From: DATAVB01 sp036267955
GTDB taxonomy: Bacteria; Actinomycetota; Actinomycetes; Mycobacteriales; QHCD01
Assembly: GCA_036267955.1 (NCBI GenBank)
Contig: DATAVB010000124.1
Location: 1-64,000 of the forward strand
Reading direction: 5' to 3'
DNA: 64,000 bases
Shown here: positions 52,954 through 61,624 of the stretch, piece after piece
Numbering within the stretch: position 1 is the first letter of the stretch
Layout: each line of letters starts with the position of its first letter
Notes under the pieces: model-generated
Database searches by the model: none
What the model was told of the DNA's origin: nothing
Seen by the model: only the letters and a program-made list of their open reading frames with translations
Position numbers and translations under genes: made by a program

Positions 52954-54060
52954 TTACCGCTGCGCTGATGAGCCGCCGTCTGTCGGCACCGGAATTCCAA
53001 AACCCGGCGACTTCGGCACATCGAGCCGGCCAGCGTCAAACCGGTATCCGCTGGTATCGATTCCGGCAACGGCGCCCGGCACTCCCTCGACGGTGAGTAC
53101 ATTTCCCAGCCCGGCACCGATCTGCGCCGCATACAGGGTCTTCAGCGGTTCGCCCCAGGCATGGGGTGAGGCCTGCACGCCAACCTCGCGCAACGCGGGC
53201 ATGATCTTCCGCCAGGCCGTCAGTCCGTAGGAGACGACGTCCATCAGGAGAACGTCGATCAACCCGTCGGCCGCCAGCGCCAGCAATGACGCGACATCGG
53301 GGTGCGCCTCTCCGTCGGCGACCAGGGTCGCCGAGCCGCTCTCCCGCCGAAATGCGCGGAGCCGGGTCAGGTCTTCCCGATTTTCGGCAAAAGGCTCTTC
53401 AATCCAGAACAATCCGCAGTCGGCCACATTCTCCATAAAATGCACCGTGTCGTCGATGCTGAATCCGTCATTTGCGTCGACGAGAATGTTCGCATCCGGA
53501 TAGGCGGCGCGGACCGCTCTGGTGACCTCGATGTCCCGCGCCATTCCAGCACGTGACTCCATCCAGCGATGGCCGCGACCGATCTTCACTTTGAACGCGC
53601 GGAATCCGGCGGCGTGGTCCATTGCGCAATTCGCCAACACGGTGTCTATTTCCTGGCCGGCCTCGACATCGAGATCGTCGAAATAGATAGCTCCGTCGTA
53701 ACAGGTCGTGCTCGGCTCGCCGCGGCCGCCGAGCAGTTCGTACGCAGGCTGGTCCAGGATCACGCCGGCCAGGTCGTGCAGCGCATAGTCCAGCGGCAAG
53801 GCCGCATCGTCGACCACGCCGATGGCCGGGTCGATGAGATCGCCGACCGGCCGCCCCATAAGGGACCGGATGTCGTCGAGCGGCCCGATGGCCAGCCCCC
53901 ACCCGGACGCCCCCTGATCAGTCCGCAGCGCCACCGCCGTGCTGGTCGGGCCGGCGCCGTGCGAGCCGAGTCGCGCGTTGCGGCCGATGGTACGTGGATA
54001 GTGGCTGAGGACCGTCAGCTCCTCGATTGACGAAATCCGATGACCGTCGAGCTCGTTCAC
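52954..54060 (-). CDS. Enolase-superfamily (mandelate racemase / MLE-like) enzyme
   Basis: This 368-residue enzyme has the two-domain enolase-superfamily layout. The barrel shows Lys157-x-Lys159 (AFKVKIGRG), metal ligands Asp195 (ILVDANDG) and Glu221 (FWIEEPFAE), a third acidic site near Glu251 (ADGEAHPD), and a late His300 (ASPHAWGE). This set fits members that abstract a proton next to a carboxylate, such as sugar-acid dehydratases or racemases. The start (GTG at 54060) overlaps the SRPBCC gene stop by 4 nt, so they form an operon. Substrate unknown. Confidence 0.85.
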   Translation of the reverse strand: MNELDGHRISSIEELTVLSHYPRTIGRNARLGSHGAGPTSTAVALRTDQGASGWGLAIGPLDDIRSLMGRPVGDLIDPAIGVVDDAALPLDYALHDLAGVILDQPAYELLGGRGEPSTTCYDGAIYFDDLDVEAGQEIDTVLANCAMDHAAGFRAFKVKIGRGHRWMESRAGMARDIEVTRAVRAAYPDANILVDANDGFSIDDTVHFMENVADCGLFWIEEPFAENREDLTRLRAFRRESGSATLVADGEAHPDVASLLALAADGLIDVLLMDVVSYGLTAWRKIMPALREVGVQASPHAWGEPLKTLYAAQIGAGLGNVLTVEGVPGAVAGIDTSGYRFDAGRLDVPKSPGFGIPVPTDGGSSAQR

Positions 54061-54518
54061 CTGTCACCCTTCATCGATGGCGTGGAATTGGCGAGAATGC
54101 GGGCGAAGCGGGCCAGCGCCCGGGCCAGAAACGGTTCACCGAGCCGTCGCGCGAGAAATCCGACCGGTGCATGGTCGAGCAGTCTCAGCACCTGCACGTC
54201 CTCGGTCCAGGTGAGTCGGCAGCGGTCGGTCGACAGCGCCCGGATCTCGAAGATGCCCTCACCGCGCAGCACCCGCCCGGTATGCCGTGTCACGCAACGC
54301 GCCGGCGGGTCCCAGTCGGTGATCTCCATCGTGTCGACGATCCGCAGCGGCCCGACGCCGGTCACCGCACGCAGTCGCGTACCGGCCCCGGAGGACCCTG
54401 TGCCGGCGACCCGGACCGTCGTCGCCGGCATCCAGTCGCCCTGCCGTGGCCAGTCGACCAGCAACGACCAGGCCCGCTCGGCCGGAGCCGCCAACTCGCG
54501 GGCGGCAGACAGCCTCAC
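54057..54518 (-). CDS. SRPBCC-family protein (polyketide cyclase/START-like)
   Basis: This 153-residue protein fits the SRPBCC fold: it starts with ARELAAPAERAWSLLVDWPRQ, has TRLRAVTGVGPLRIVDTMEI strands and ends with a long helix (FLARALARFARIL). Such proteins bind hydrophobic ligands or act as cyclases. It is co-translated with the enolase-superfamily gene by a GTGA overlap, but the functional link is unclear. Confidence 0.8.
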   Translation of the reverse strand: MRLSAARELAAPAERAWSLLVDWPRQGDWMPATTVRVAGTGSSGAGTRLRAVTGVGPLRIVDTMEITDWDPPARCVTRHTGRVLRGEGIFEIRALSTDRCRLTWTEDVQVLRLLDHAPVGFLARRLGEPFLARALARFARILANSTPSMKGDR

Positions 54519-55006
54519 CGGCAGTCCGCGGAATCGTTCAGCGCCGCCGGTGCAGCGACAACCAGATCAGCCCTCAGCACCACCGGAGCCTATCCGTCCC
54601 GACCCGTCGGAGGTCATCGCGGCTGACCGGCGAAATAGGCATCGCTCGGGCGTCGGGCCAACTGGACGATGCCCGTGCGACCGCACGCGTCGGCAATGCT
54701 GCACGCTCTCACCCGATAATGGTGCCGGCCCAACGACCGCCGAGCGAATGTGTCATCATCGGCCGGCGGTGAATTGCCGAATCTCGCTCGTCGCGGAGCA
54801 GAATTCGGCCCGGTGGATTCTGCCTAATTCCAGTCATTGGACGGTTGGTAATTGTCGTCGCCGAGGGGGTTCCTTCGAGTGGGTTGGCGGCCTAGAGTGT
54901 TGGGAATCCGAGACCCCCTCGTTAGATCGGTGTGATCACGCGCGGGGTTCTGCGGCGGCAGGACCCGTCATTGAGTGGGATCTCTCCGGCGATCAGGGGG
55001 ACAGTG
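54519..55006. other. 488-bp spacer between the SRPBCC and STAS genes
   Basis: No supported gene. A pair of 8-bp arms, GAGGGGGT (about 54864) and ACCCCCTC (about 54913), brackets a segment upstream of the STAS gene. The rest is lower in GC (54780-54860) and probably holds promoters, which I could not assign. Confidence 0.4.
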
Positions 55007-55435
55007 ATGTCCGCTGAAACGGTTATGGCATTACGAGTGCCTGGCCACTGTCCGTTCGATGTCACGATCACCAACCGCTCCGACGGTGCGACCGTCGCTG
55101 TCGCCGGTGGGCTCGACGGGCCTTCCAGCCTGGTTTTGGAGGACGTTGTCGGCTGGCTGTGCCGCGACCGCCGCCCCCACATCACCATCGATGGCACCGG
55201 GCTCAGCGCCGTCCACTGCACCGCGATTGCTGCCTTGAGCCGGGCGACCGCCGCCGCCCGTGCTGCTGGCGGGTCCGTGACCCTGACCGGGTCGACCGCC
55301 CTGGCCCGCCGCCTGATCGAGCTGGCGCAGCTCAACCCGACGCCGCGAGCGGCGCGGCAGCCCGATGCGGTGATCCCCCGACCCCGCCAGCCCGAGCCGG
55401 CCCTGGCCGGCGTCCGGCTCAGCGTCGTCAGTTAA
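55007..55435 (+). CDS. STAS-domain protein with an altered phosphorylation motif
   Basis: This 142-residue protein has a STAS domain, as in anti-sigma-factor antagonists: VAVAGGLDGPSSLVLEDVVG, HITIDGTGLSAVHCTAIAAL, AAARAAGGSVTLTGSTALAR. The canonical Asp-Ser-Ser-Gly phosphorylation motif reads His70-Cys-Thr-Ala73. A Pro/Arg-rich tail of about 30 residues follows. The ATG at 55007 has GGGGGACA upstream. No anti-sigma kinase is next to it. It may act as a phosphorylation-independent antagonist or bind another partner. Confidence 0.78.
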   Translation: MSAETVMALRVPGHCPFDVTITNRSDGATVAVAGGLDGPSSLVLEDVVGWLCRDRRPHITIDGTGLSAVHCTAIAALSRATAAARAAGGSVTLTGSTALARRLIELAQLNPTPRAARQPDAVIPRPRQPEPALAGVRLSVVS

Positions 55436-55602
55436 CAGAGCCTCAGTTACAACCAGGGCGGCGGCCAGCCGGACTTGGCACCGAGCCCGCCGGGCACCTC
55501 TACCTGATCACCCACGACCGGGGCTACCTCGGCTGGAGCCGGAAGCTCTACGGACCAGCACTATCTGGCTGAAGCGACCACCGGCGCCGCGGAAGCCTTG
55601 GA

Positions 55603-56709
55603 CTACTGGGGTGTCGCCGAATCGCCTGAGCCAGCCGGGACGAGTGCCGCCCGGCGGGCCGCGTGCGTGGGACCGTCCGGAACGTCGGCCGGCCGCAGCC
55701 GGTCGAGTTCCGTGCGCAGCACCGGTACGACCTCGCCGCCGAGCAGGTCCAGCTGTTCCAGCACGGTCTTGAGCGGCAGCCCGGCATGGTCCATCAGGAA
55801 CAGCTGGCGCTGGTAGTCGCCGAAGGTCTCCCGGAAGGTCAAGGTCCGGTCGATGACCTCCTGCGGGCTGCCCACCGTCAGCGGCGTCTCGGCCATGAAT
55901 TCCTCGAGCGACGGCCCGTGCCCGTAGACCGGCGCGTTGTCGAAGTACGGCCGGAATTCGCGCACCGCGTCCTGTGAGTTCTTGCGCATGAATACCTGCC
56001 CGCCGAGGCCCACATAAGCCTGTTCCGGGGTCCCGTGGCCGTAATGCGCGAACTGTTCCCGGTAGAAACCAACCAGTCGCATGAAATGCTCTTTTGGCCA
56101 GAAAATGTGATTGGCGAAGAAGCCGTCGCCATAAAAAGCCGCCTGTACAGCGATTTCCGGACTCCGGATCGATCCGTGCCACACGAACGGCGGCACGTCA
56201 TCGAGCGGTCGCGGGGTCGCGGTGAACGCCCGCAACGGCGTACGGAACCGGCCCTCCCAGTCGACGACGTCCTCGCGCCACAGCCGGTGCAGCAATTGGT
56301 AGTGCTCGACGGCGAGTGGGATGCCCTGCTCGATGTCCTGGCCGAACCACGGATAGACCGGCGCCGTGTTTCCGCGACCGAGCATCAGGTCGACCCGCCC
56401 GTCGGCGAGATGCTGCAGCATGGCGAAGTCCTCGGCGATCTTGACCGGATCGTTGGTCGTGATGAGCGTCGTCGCCGTCGAGAGGATCAATCGTTCGGTC
56501 CGGGCCGCGACATATCCAAGCAGCGTGGTCGGCGAGGACGGTACGAACGGCGGGTTGTGATGCTCACCGGTCGCGAAGACGTCAAGCCCGACCTCCTCGG
56601 CTTTCCGGGCGATCGCGACCATCGAGGCGATCCGCTCGTGCTCGCTGACCGTCCGGCCGGTGGTCGGGTCGGTGGTGACGTCGCCGACGCTGAAGATTCC
56701 GAATTGCAT
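55603..56709 (-). CDS. LLM-class flavin-dependent oxidoreductase
   Basis: This 368-residue enzyme has the luciferase-like TIM-barrel: MQFGIFSVGDVTTDPTTGRT, EEVGLDVFATGEHHNPPF, LILSTATTLITTNDPVKIAE, VDLMLGRGNTAPVYPWFG. These enzymes use FMNH2 or F420. The N-terminus and GEHHNPPF motif are close to alkanal-monooxygenase-like members. The ATG at 56709 has GGGGAG upstream. A long upstream extension of the frame is an artefact of high GC. It is divergent from nhaA. Confidence 0.88.
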   Translation of the reverse strand: MQFGIFSVGDVTTDPTTGRTVSEHERIASMVAIARKAEEVGLDVFATGEHHNPPFVPSSPTTLLGYVAARTERLILSTATTLITTNDPVKIAEDFAMLQHLADGRVDLMLGRGNTAPVYPWFGQDIEQGIPLAVEHYQLLHRLWREDVVDWEGRFRTPLRAFTATPRPLDDVPPFVWHGSIRSPEIAVQAAFYGDGFFANHIFWPKEHFMRLVGFYREQFAHYGHGTPEQAYVGLGGQVFMRKNSQDAVREFRPYFDNAPVYGHGPSLEEFMAETPLTVGSPQEVIDRTLTFRETFGDYQRQLFLMDHAGLPLKTVLEQLDLLGGEVVPVLRTELDRLRPADVPDGPTHAARRAALVPAGSGDSATPQ

Positions 56710-56861
56710 CGCAGCTCCCCGTGATTCGGTTGGGCCCCGTGGTCGAGGATGCCCGGTGTCGCGGTCGACCGGTAACTGGGCCCGGGGTGAACGACGACCG
56801 GGATGAATCGCGACCGGCACACTGTTGGCAAGCAGCGTCCCGGCTCCAGCCGGTCGACGAG

Positions 56862-56888
56862 TCAATGTGCGGACACTCAATGTGCGGA
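56862..56888. repeat. 12-bp direct repeat at the nhaA ribosome site
   Basis: TCAATGTGCGGA occurs at 56862-56873 and 56877-56888 (15-bp period). The second copy contributes to the ribosome binding site of nhaA. Confidence 0.6.
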
Positions 56889-56896
56889 GACCGGAT

Positions 56897-58789
56897 ATGA
56901 GCCAGACCCCAGCAGCCGCCCCCTTCTCGGCCCGCACGGCCTGGACCCGCGCCCTGTCGACCCCGTACCGCGCGTTCCTGCGGACCGAGACCGGCAGTGC
57001 CGCGGTGCTGCTCGCCGGTGCGGCCGCGGCGCTGATCTGGGCGAACGTCGACGCGGGCTCGTACGAGTCGGTCTGGCACACGACCCTCGCGGTCCGGCTC
57101 GGCGGCTCCGGGGTCACCCAGGACCTGCGGGGCTGGGTGAACGACGGGCTGATGACCCTGTTCTTCTTCGTGGTGGGCCTGGAGGCGCGGCGCGAATTCG
57201 ACATGGGTGAGCTGCGCGAACGGCAGCGGGTCACGCTGCCGTTCCTGGCCGGGCTCGCCGGGATGATCGTGCCCGTGCTGCTGTTTCTGGCCGTGAACGC
57301 AGGCCGGTCCAGCGCGCACGGATGGGGAACGGCGATGTCGACGGACACCGCGTTCGCGCTGGGCATGCTCGCGCTGGTCGGCCGCCGGCTGCCCGACCGG
57401 CTGCGGGCCTTCATGCTGACCGTCGTCGTGGTCGACGATCTCGTCGCTCTGGTCGTGATCGCAGTCGCCTACTCGCGTGACATTGCCTTCTGGCCGCTGC
57501 TTGCCGCCATTGCCCTGTTCGCCGGCGTGCTCCTGCTGCGGGCGCTGAAGGTCGGCGGCGGCGTGCCATACGCGCTGCTGGGGGTCGCCGTCTGGATCGC
57601 GCTCTTCCATTCCGGTGTGGATCCGGTCGTCATCGGCCTCGCGATGGGCCTGCTCACCACTGCGTATCCGGCCGCCCGCACCGACCTGGAGCAGGCCAGC
57701 GAACGGTTCCGGTTGTTCCGCGAGCAGCCGACCCCTGAGCTGGCCCGGCTGGCTCGGGAAGGGGTTGCCTCGGCGCTCTCACCCAACGAGCGGTTGCAAC
57801 AGAACCTGCACCCGTGGACCAGCTACGCGATCGTGCCGCTTTTCGCCCTGGTGAATGCCGGAATTCCGGTCGGCGGCGGATTTCTCGGAAATGCGTTCAC
57901 CTCGCCGATCACGTTGGGAATTCTGCTCGCCTATGTCGTCGGCAAACCGGTCGGAATCGTCGGCACCGCCTATCTCGCCACCCGACTCAGCCAGGGCCGG
58001 CTGCGCCCGCCGGTCGGCTGGGCCGCGGTTGCCGGCGGCGGTGCGATCGCCGGAATAGGCTTCACCGTGTCGCTCCTGATCGCGTCCCTGGCCTTCACCG
58101 GAACCCAGCTGCAGCAGGCGAAAGCCGGCGTACTGGCGGCTGCCCTGGTCGCCTCGGTGGCCAGCTGGGTGGTCTTCCGGCTCACCGATCTGCTGCCGCA
58201 CAAGCTGCGGAACCGGCTGCTGTTCGGGACCTCGGAGTCCATTGTGGACCTGGCTGACCCGGTCGACCCGGACACCGATCATCTGCGCGGGCCGAAACAC
58301 GCGGCCATCACGCTGGTCGAGTACGGCGACCTGGAATGCCCGTACTGCGGTCAGGCCGAGCCGATCGTGCGCGAGCTGCTGTCCAGCTTCGGCGACCTGC
58401 GCTATGTCTGGCGGCATCTCCCGCTCACCGACGTCCATCCCCGGGCCCAGCTCGCGGCCGAGGCGACCGAGGCGGCGGCCGAGCAGGGCGCGTTCTGGCT
58501 GATGCACGACCTGCTGCTCACCCGTCAGGACGCGCTCAGTCCGAAGGACCTGGTCCGCTATGCCGGCGAGCTCGATCTCGACGTCGACCGGTTCACCGAC
58601 TACCTGCACCGGCACTCCGGCTCGGCCCGGATCGCGCAGGACGTCGACAGCGCCGACCTGAGCGGCGTTTCCGGCACCCCGACGTTCTTCGTCAACGGCC
58701 GCCGGCATTTCGGCGCCTACGACATCGACGCACTGACCGCCGCCGTCCGGGACGCCCGGGCCCAGGCGGCCGTCCTGCACAGGCACTGA
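56897..58789 (+). CDS. nhaA: NhaA Na+/H+ antiporter fused to a thioredoxin-fold domain
   Basis: The protein has 630 residues. Residues 1-430 form NhaA with TDTAFALGMLALVGRRLPDR and the ion-binding pair of Asp in VVVVDDLVALVVI. From about residue 455 a DsbA/thioredoxin-like domain follows with the redox motif CPYC (EYGDLECPYCGQAEP) and the late cis-Pro segment VSGTPTFFVNGRRHFGAYD. This fusion is known in actinobacteria. The added domain would face the cytoplasm or cell wall depending on topology and may link pH/Na+ control to thiol redox state. The ATG at 56897 has GGAGA upstream. Confidence 0.93.
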   Translation: MSQTPAAAPFSARTAWTRALSTPYRAFLRTETGSAAVLLAGAAAALIWANVDAGSYESVWHTTLAVRLGGSGVTQDLRGWVNDGLMTLFFFVVGLEARREFDMGELRERQRVTLPFLAGLAGMIVPVLLFLAVNAGRSSAHGWGTAMSTDTAFALGMLALVGRRLPDRLRAFMLTVVVVDDLVALVVIAVAYSRDIAFWPLLAAIALFAGVLLLRALKVGGGVPYALLGVAVWIALFHSGVDPVVIGLAMGLLTTAYPAARTDLEQASERFRLFREQPTPELARLAREGVASALSPNERLQQNLHPWTSYAIVPLFALVNAGIPVGGGFLGNAFTSPITLGILLAYVVGKPVGIVGTAYLATRLSQGRLRPPVGWAAVAGGGAIAGIGFTVSLLIASLAFTGTQLQQAKAGVLAAALVASVASWVVFRLTDLLPHKLRNRLLFGTSESIVDLADPVDPDTDHLRGPKHAAITLVEYGDLECPYCGQAEPIVRELLSSFGDLRYVWRHLPLTDVHPRAQLAAEATEAAAEQGAFWLMHDLLLTRQDALSPKDLVRYAGELDLDVDRFTDYLHRHSGSARIAQDVDSADLSGVSGTPTFFVNGRRHFGAYDIDALTAAVRDARAQAAVLHRH

Positions 58790-58801
58790 CGCCCGCCTCC
58801 G

Positions 58802-58875
58802 CGCCCCGGTGATCATGCAGAAAGGGCTCGCGACACGCCGTACGGACGAGCCCTTTCTGCATGATCACCGGGGCG
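58802..58875. repeat. Long perfect hairpin (29-bp arms)
   Basis: The arms 58802-58830 and 58847-58875 are exact complements and contain GGTGATCATGCAGAAAGG and its complement. The 16-nt loop holds CCGTACGG. It begins 13 bp after the nhaA stop and ends 11 bp before the next start, so it fills the spacer. It could act as a terminator, but the length is unusual. Confidence 0.9.
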
Positions 58876-58886
58876 GTGGGCGAAGA

Positions 58887-59558
58887 ATGGCGTTTGTGAT
58901 CGATGCTGTGGTGCTGGATCTGGACGGTGTGCTGATCGACTCCGAGCCGGTGTGGGAGGAGGTACGCCGCGGCCTGGTCGCGGAACGGGGCGGGCATTGG
59001 GCCGCCGACGCGCAGACCCGGCTGATGGGCATGAGCACGCGGGAGTGGTCGCGGTACCTCGGCGAGGACCTTGGCGTCGGGCTGCCGGCCGAGGAGGTGG
59101 CGACCCTCGTCGTGGAACGGATGGCGGCCCGGTACGCGGCCGGACTTCCGCTCATACCAGGCGCCACGGCGGCACTGGAGCGGCTCGCGGCCCGCTGGCC
59201 GCTGGGCCTGGCCAGCTCGTCGGCCCGGCCCCTGATCGACACCGTGCTGGCCGCCGCCGGCTGGGCCGACCTGTTCACGTTGACGGTCTCGACCGAGGAG
59301 GTGGCTGCCGGAAAGCCGGCTCCGGACGTCTACCTGGTCGCGGCCGAGCGGCTCGGCGTCGCGGCCGGTTCAGCCGTGGCGGTCGAGGATTCCAGCAACG
59401 GCCTGCGCTCCGCGGCGGCGGCCGGACTGCGGGTGATAGCGGTGCCGCACCCCCGGTATCCCCCGGCGGCGGACGCACTCGAGCTGGCGGATGTCGTACT
59501 GACCGATCTGTCCGGACTCACCGTACTCACCGTCGAGACGGTCGAATCGTTGCGGTAG
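58887..59558 (+). CDS. HAD-superfamily phosphatase, phosphoglucomutase-like
   Basis: This 223-residue enzyme has HAD motif I (VVLDLDGVLIDSEPVWEEV), motif II (LGLASSSARPLIDTVL), the Lys motif (EEVAAGKPAPDVYLVAAERL) and motif IV (AVEDSSNGLRSAAAAG). It fits the subgroup IA phosphatases/beta-phosphoglucomutases. The start is the ATG at 58887, just past the long hairpin. Upstream in-frame codons lie inside the hairpin and are not credible. dinB follows 45 bp later. Confidence 0.88.
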   Translation: MAFVIDAVVLDLDGVLIDSEPVWEEVRRGLVAERGGHWAADAQTRLMGMSTREWSRYLGEDLGVGLPAEEVATLVVERMAARYAAGLPLIPGATAALERLAARWPLGLASSSARPLIDTVLAAAGWADLFTLTVSTEEVAAGKPAPDVYLVAAERLGVAAGSAVAVEDSSNGLRSAAAAGLRVIAVPHPRYPPAADALELADVVLTDLSGLTVLTVETVESLR

Positions 59559-59596
59559 CGAGTGTCGCGGGGCATTCCCACTGTCCGACCGGCATG

Positions 59597-59610
59597 CGAA
59601 CATATGTTCG
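59597..59610. promoter_or_regulatory. LexA (SOS) box over the dinB start codon
   Basis: CGAAC and GTTCG separated by ATAT match the actinobacterial LexA consensus exactly. The dinB ATG at 59604 lies in the centre of the box. Confidence 0.85.
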
Positions 59611-60800
59611 TGTCCGCCGAGGGGACGATCCTGCACGCTGATCTCGACGCGTTCTACGCGTCGGTGGAGCAGCGCGATGACCCGCGGCTGCGCGGCCGGC
59701 CGGTCATCGTCGGCGGCGGGGTCGTGCTCGCGGCCAGCTACGAGGCCAAGGCGTACGGAATCCGGACCGCGATGAGCGGCGGCGAGGCGCGCGGGCTGTG
59801 TCCCCGGGCGATCGTCGTTCAACCGCGGATGTCGGCCTACTCCGAGGCGAGCAAGGCGGTGTTCGCGGTGTTCCGCGACACCACCCCGCTGGTGGAGGGG
59901 CTGTCCATCGACGAGGCTTTTCTCGACGTCGGCGGCCTGTGGCGGATCGCCGGCGCACCGAGTGCCATCGCCGCCCGGCTGCGGGCGAACGTGCTGCGCG
60001 AGGTCGGCCTGCCGATCACCGTCGGGGTGGCCCGGACGAAGTTTCTCGCCAAGGTGGCCAGCGGGGTGGGCAAACCCAACGGGCTGCTTGTGGTGCCGAC
60101 CGACGCCGAGCTGGCTTTCCTGCACCCGCTGCCGGTCGAGCGGCTCTGGGGTGTCGGCCGGGTCACCTCGGCCAAGCTGCACGACCGCGGCATCAGCACC
60201 GTCGCCGAGGTGTCCCGGCTCGGCGAGTCGGCGCTGGTCGCCATGCTCGGCCGCGCGTCCGGGCGGCACCTGCACGCTCTGGCCCACAACCGCGACCCTC
60301 GGCCGGTGCAGGTCGGGCAGCGCCGGCATTCCATCGGTTCGCAGCGCGCCCTGGGCCGGGCGCCACGGTCGGCGGCCGACCTCGACGCGATCGTGCTCGG
60401 CCTGGTCGACCGGATCACCCGACGGATGCGGGACGCCGGCCGGATCGGCCGTACGGTCGTGCTCCGGCTGCGGTTCCACGACTTCTCCCGCGCCACCCGA
60501 TCCCACACGTTGGCCCGGCCGACGGCGGAGACGCAGCTCGTTCTCGACACGGTGCGGCGCCTGTTGCACGACGCCGAGCCGATGATCGAGAGTCGCGGGA
60601 TCACCTTGATCGGCGTGGCGGTCGGCAATCTGGATGACGACGGAGCGCTCCAACTGACCTTGCCGTTCGATCAGCACAGCGCAAGTGCGCTGGACTCGGC
60701 CCTGGATCACGTACGGGAGCGGTTCGGCTCGGCGGCCGTCACCCGCGCCGTGCAACTCGGCCGCGATCAGGGCCTGTCGGTCCCGATGCTGCCGGACTGA
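59604..60800 (+). CDS. dinB: DNA polymerase IV (Y family)
   Basis: This 398-residue translesion polymerase has catalytic motifs ILHADLDAFYASVEQ (metal Asp residues near 13-15) and LVEGLSIDEAFLDVGGL (Asp-Glu near 105), the fingers/thumb segments and the little-finger domain. The C-terminal beta-clamp peptide is likely in the last segment (LQLTLPFDQ). The ATG at 59604 sits inside a LexA box; a GTG at 59610 is an alternative start. It is expected to be SOS-induced. It lies in the same direction as the HAD gene. Confidence 0.95.
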   Translation: MFVSAEGTILHADLDAFYASVEQRDDPRLRGRPVIVGGGVVLAASYEAKAYGIRTAMSGGEARGLCPRAIVVQPRMSAYSEASKAVFAVFRDTTPLVEGLSIDEAFLDVGGLWRIAGAPSAIAARLRANVLREVGLPITVGVARTKFLAKVASGVGKPNGLLVVPTDAELAFLHPLPVERLWGVGRVTSAKLHDRGISTVAEVSRLGESALVAMLGRASGRHLHALAHNRDPRPVQVGQRRHSIGSQRALGRAPRSAADLDAIVLGLVDRITRRMRDAGRIGRTVVLRLRFHDFSRATRSHTLARPTAETQLVLDTVRRLLHDAEPMIESRGITLIGVAVGNLDDDGALQLTLPFDQHSASALDSALDHVRERFGSAAVTRAVQLGRDQGLSVPMLPD

Positions 60801-60809
60801 CGACACTGA

Positions 60810-60849
60810 GTTGTCGATTAATCACCGGTGTTGTCGATTAATCACCGGT
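60810..60849. repeat. Perfect 20-bp tandem duplication
   Basis: GTTGTCGATTAATCACCGGT is present twice back to back, 10 bp after the dinB stop. Each copy holds the small palindrome GATTAATC. Confidence 0.9.
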
Positions 60850-60864
60850 CCGTTCGTCGGGGAG

Positions 60865-60916
60865 ACAGAATCCGCCAGACCTACAGAACCGCCAGACCCA
60901 CAGAACCGCCAGACCT
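60865..60916. repeat. Three tandem 17-18-bp repeats
   Basis: ACAGAA(T)CCGCCAGACC units lie at 60865-60882, 60883-60899 and 60900-60916, ending just before the ribosome site (GAGGAGAG) of the hydrolase gene. They would form the 5' leader of that mRNA. Confidence 0.85.
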
Positions 60917-60931
60917 GAGGAGAGACCGCAC

Positions 60932-61624
60932 ATGAGCACGTACGTCCTGATCCACGGCGCCGCGAACAGCGGCTGGTTCTGGCATCTGGTCTCGGCGGAG
61001 TTGCGCGCCCGCGGGCACGAAGTGCTGGCTCCGGACCTGCCGTGCGACGACGATTCCGCCGAGTTGGTCGACTATGTCGACACCGTGGTCGACGCCATCG
61101 GCGATCGCCGCGAGCTCGTCGTGGTCGCGCATTCCCTGGGCGGATTCACCGCACCGCTGGTCTGTGACCGGGTGCCGGTCGACCTGCTGGTGTTGGTCGC
61201 GGGGATGATCCCGCAGCCGGGCGAGGCACCCGGTGACTGGTGGGCCAACACCAGCTATCAGCAGGCCTGGCGCGAGCGGTGCGAACGGGACGGGACGCCG
61301 CCGGACGCGACCGCACTGCACATGCACGACCTACCGCCCGCATTGGCCGCGACGGCGCTGACTCACGTCCGGGACCAGTCCGGAGCGCCAATGGCGAAGC
61401 CGTGGCCGCTGCCGAGCTGGCCGGACGTGCCGACCCGTCTGCTGGTGTGCCGCGACGACCGGTTCTTCCCGATCGACTTCATGCGCCGGGTGGCGCACGA
61501 CCGGCTGGGCGTGTGGCCCGATGAGATGGACGGCAGCCATTCGGTGGCGCTGAGCCGGCCGGTCGAGTTGACCGACCGGCTGGAGTCCTACCGGTCGTCC
61601 GTCAGCCGGGCCGCCCGTCGCTGA
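60932..61624 (+). CDS. Alpha/beta hydrolase
   Basis: This 230-residue enzyme has the oxyanion-hole start TYVLIHGAANSGWFWHLV, the nucleophile elbow VVAHSLGGFTAPL (Ser near residue 69), a late acidic segment (LLVCRDDRFFPIDF) and the His in DGSHSVALSRP. It fits the small esterase/methylesterase-like group. The ATG has GAGGAGAG upstream. Its last 23 nt overlap the 3' end of the convergent Nudix gene. Confidence 0.88.
   Translation: MSTYVLIHGAANSGWFWHLVSAELRARGHEVLAPDLPCDDDSAELVDYVDTVVDAIGDRRELVVVAHSLGGFTAPLVCDRVPVDLLVLVAGMIPQPGEAPGDWWANTSYQQAWRERCERDGTPPDATALHMHDLPPALAATALTHVRDQSGAPMAKPWPLPSWPDVPTRLLVCRDDRFFPIDFMRRVAHDRLGVWPDEMDGSHSVALSRPVELTDRLESYRSSVSRAARR

Noticed and set aside
55436..55602. 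Short open frame ending YLITHDRGYLGWSRKLYG
   Set aside because: Reads as an end fragment without a start, ribosome site or recognisable family; it may be a relic but cannot be supported.
56710..57414. Extension of the LLM oxidoreductase frame over the nhaA start
   Set aside because: The family start MQFGIFSVG at 56709 has its own ribosome site; the extension is Arg/Pro/Ser-rich antisense text.
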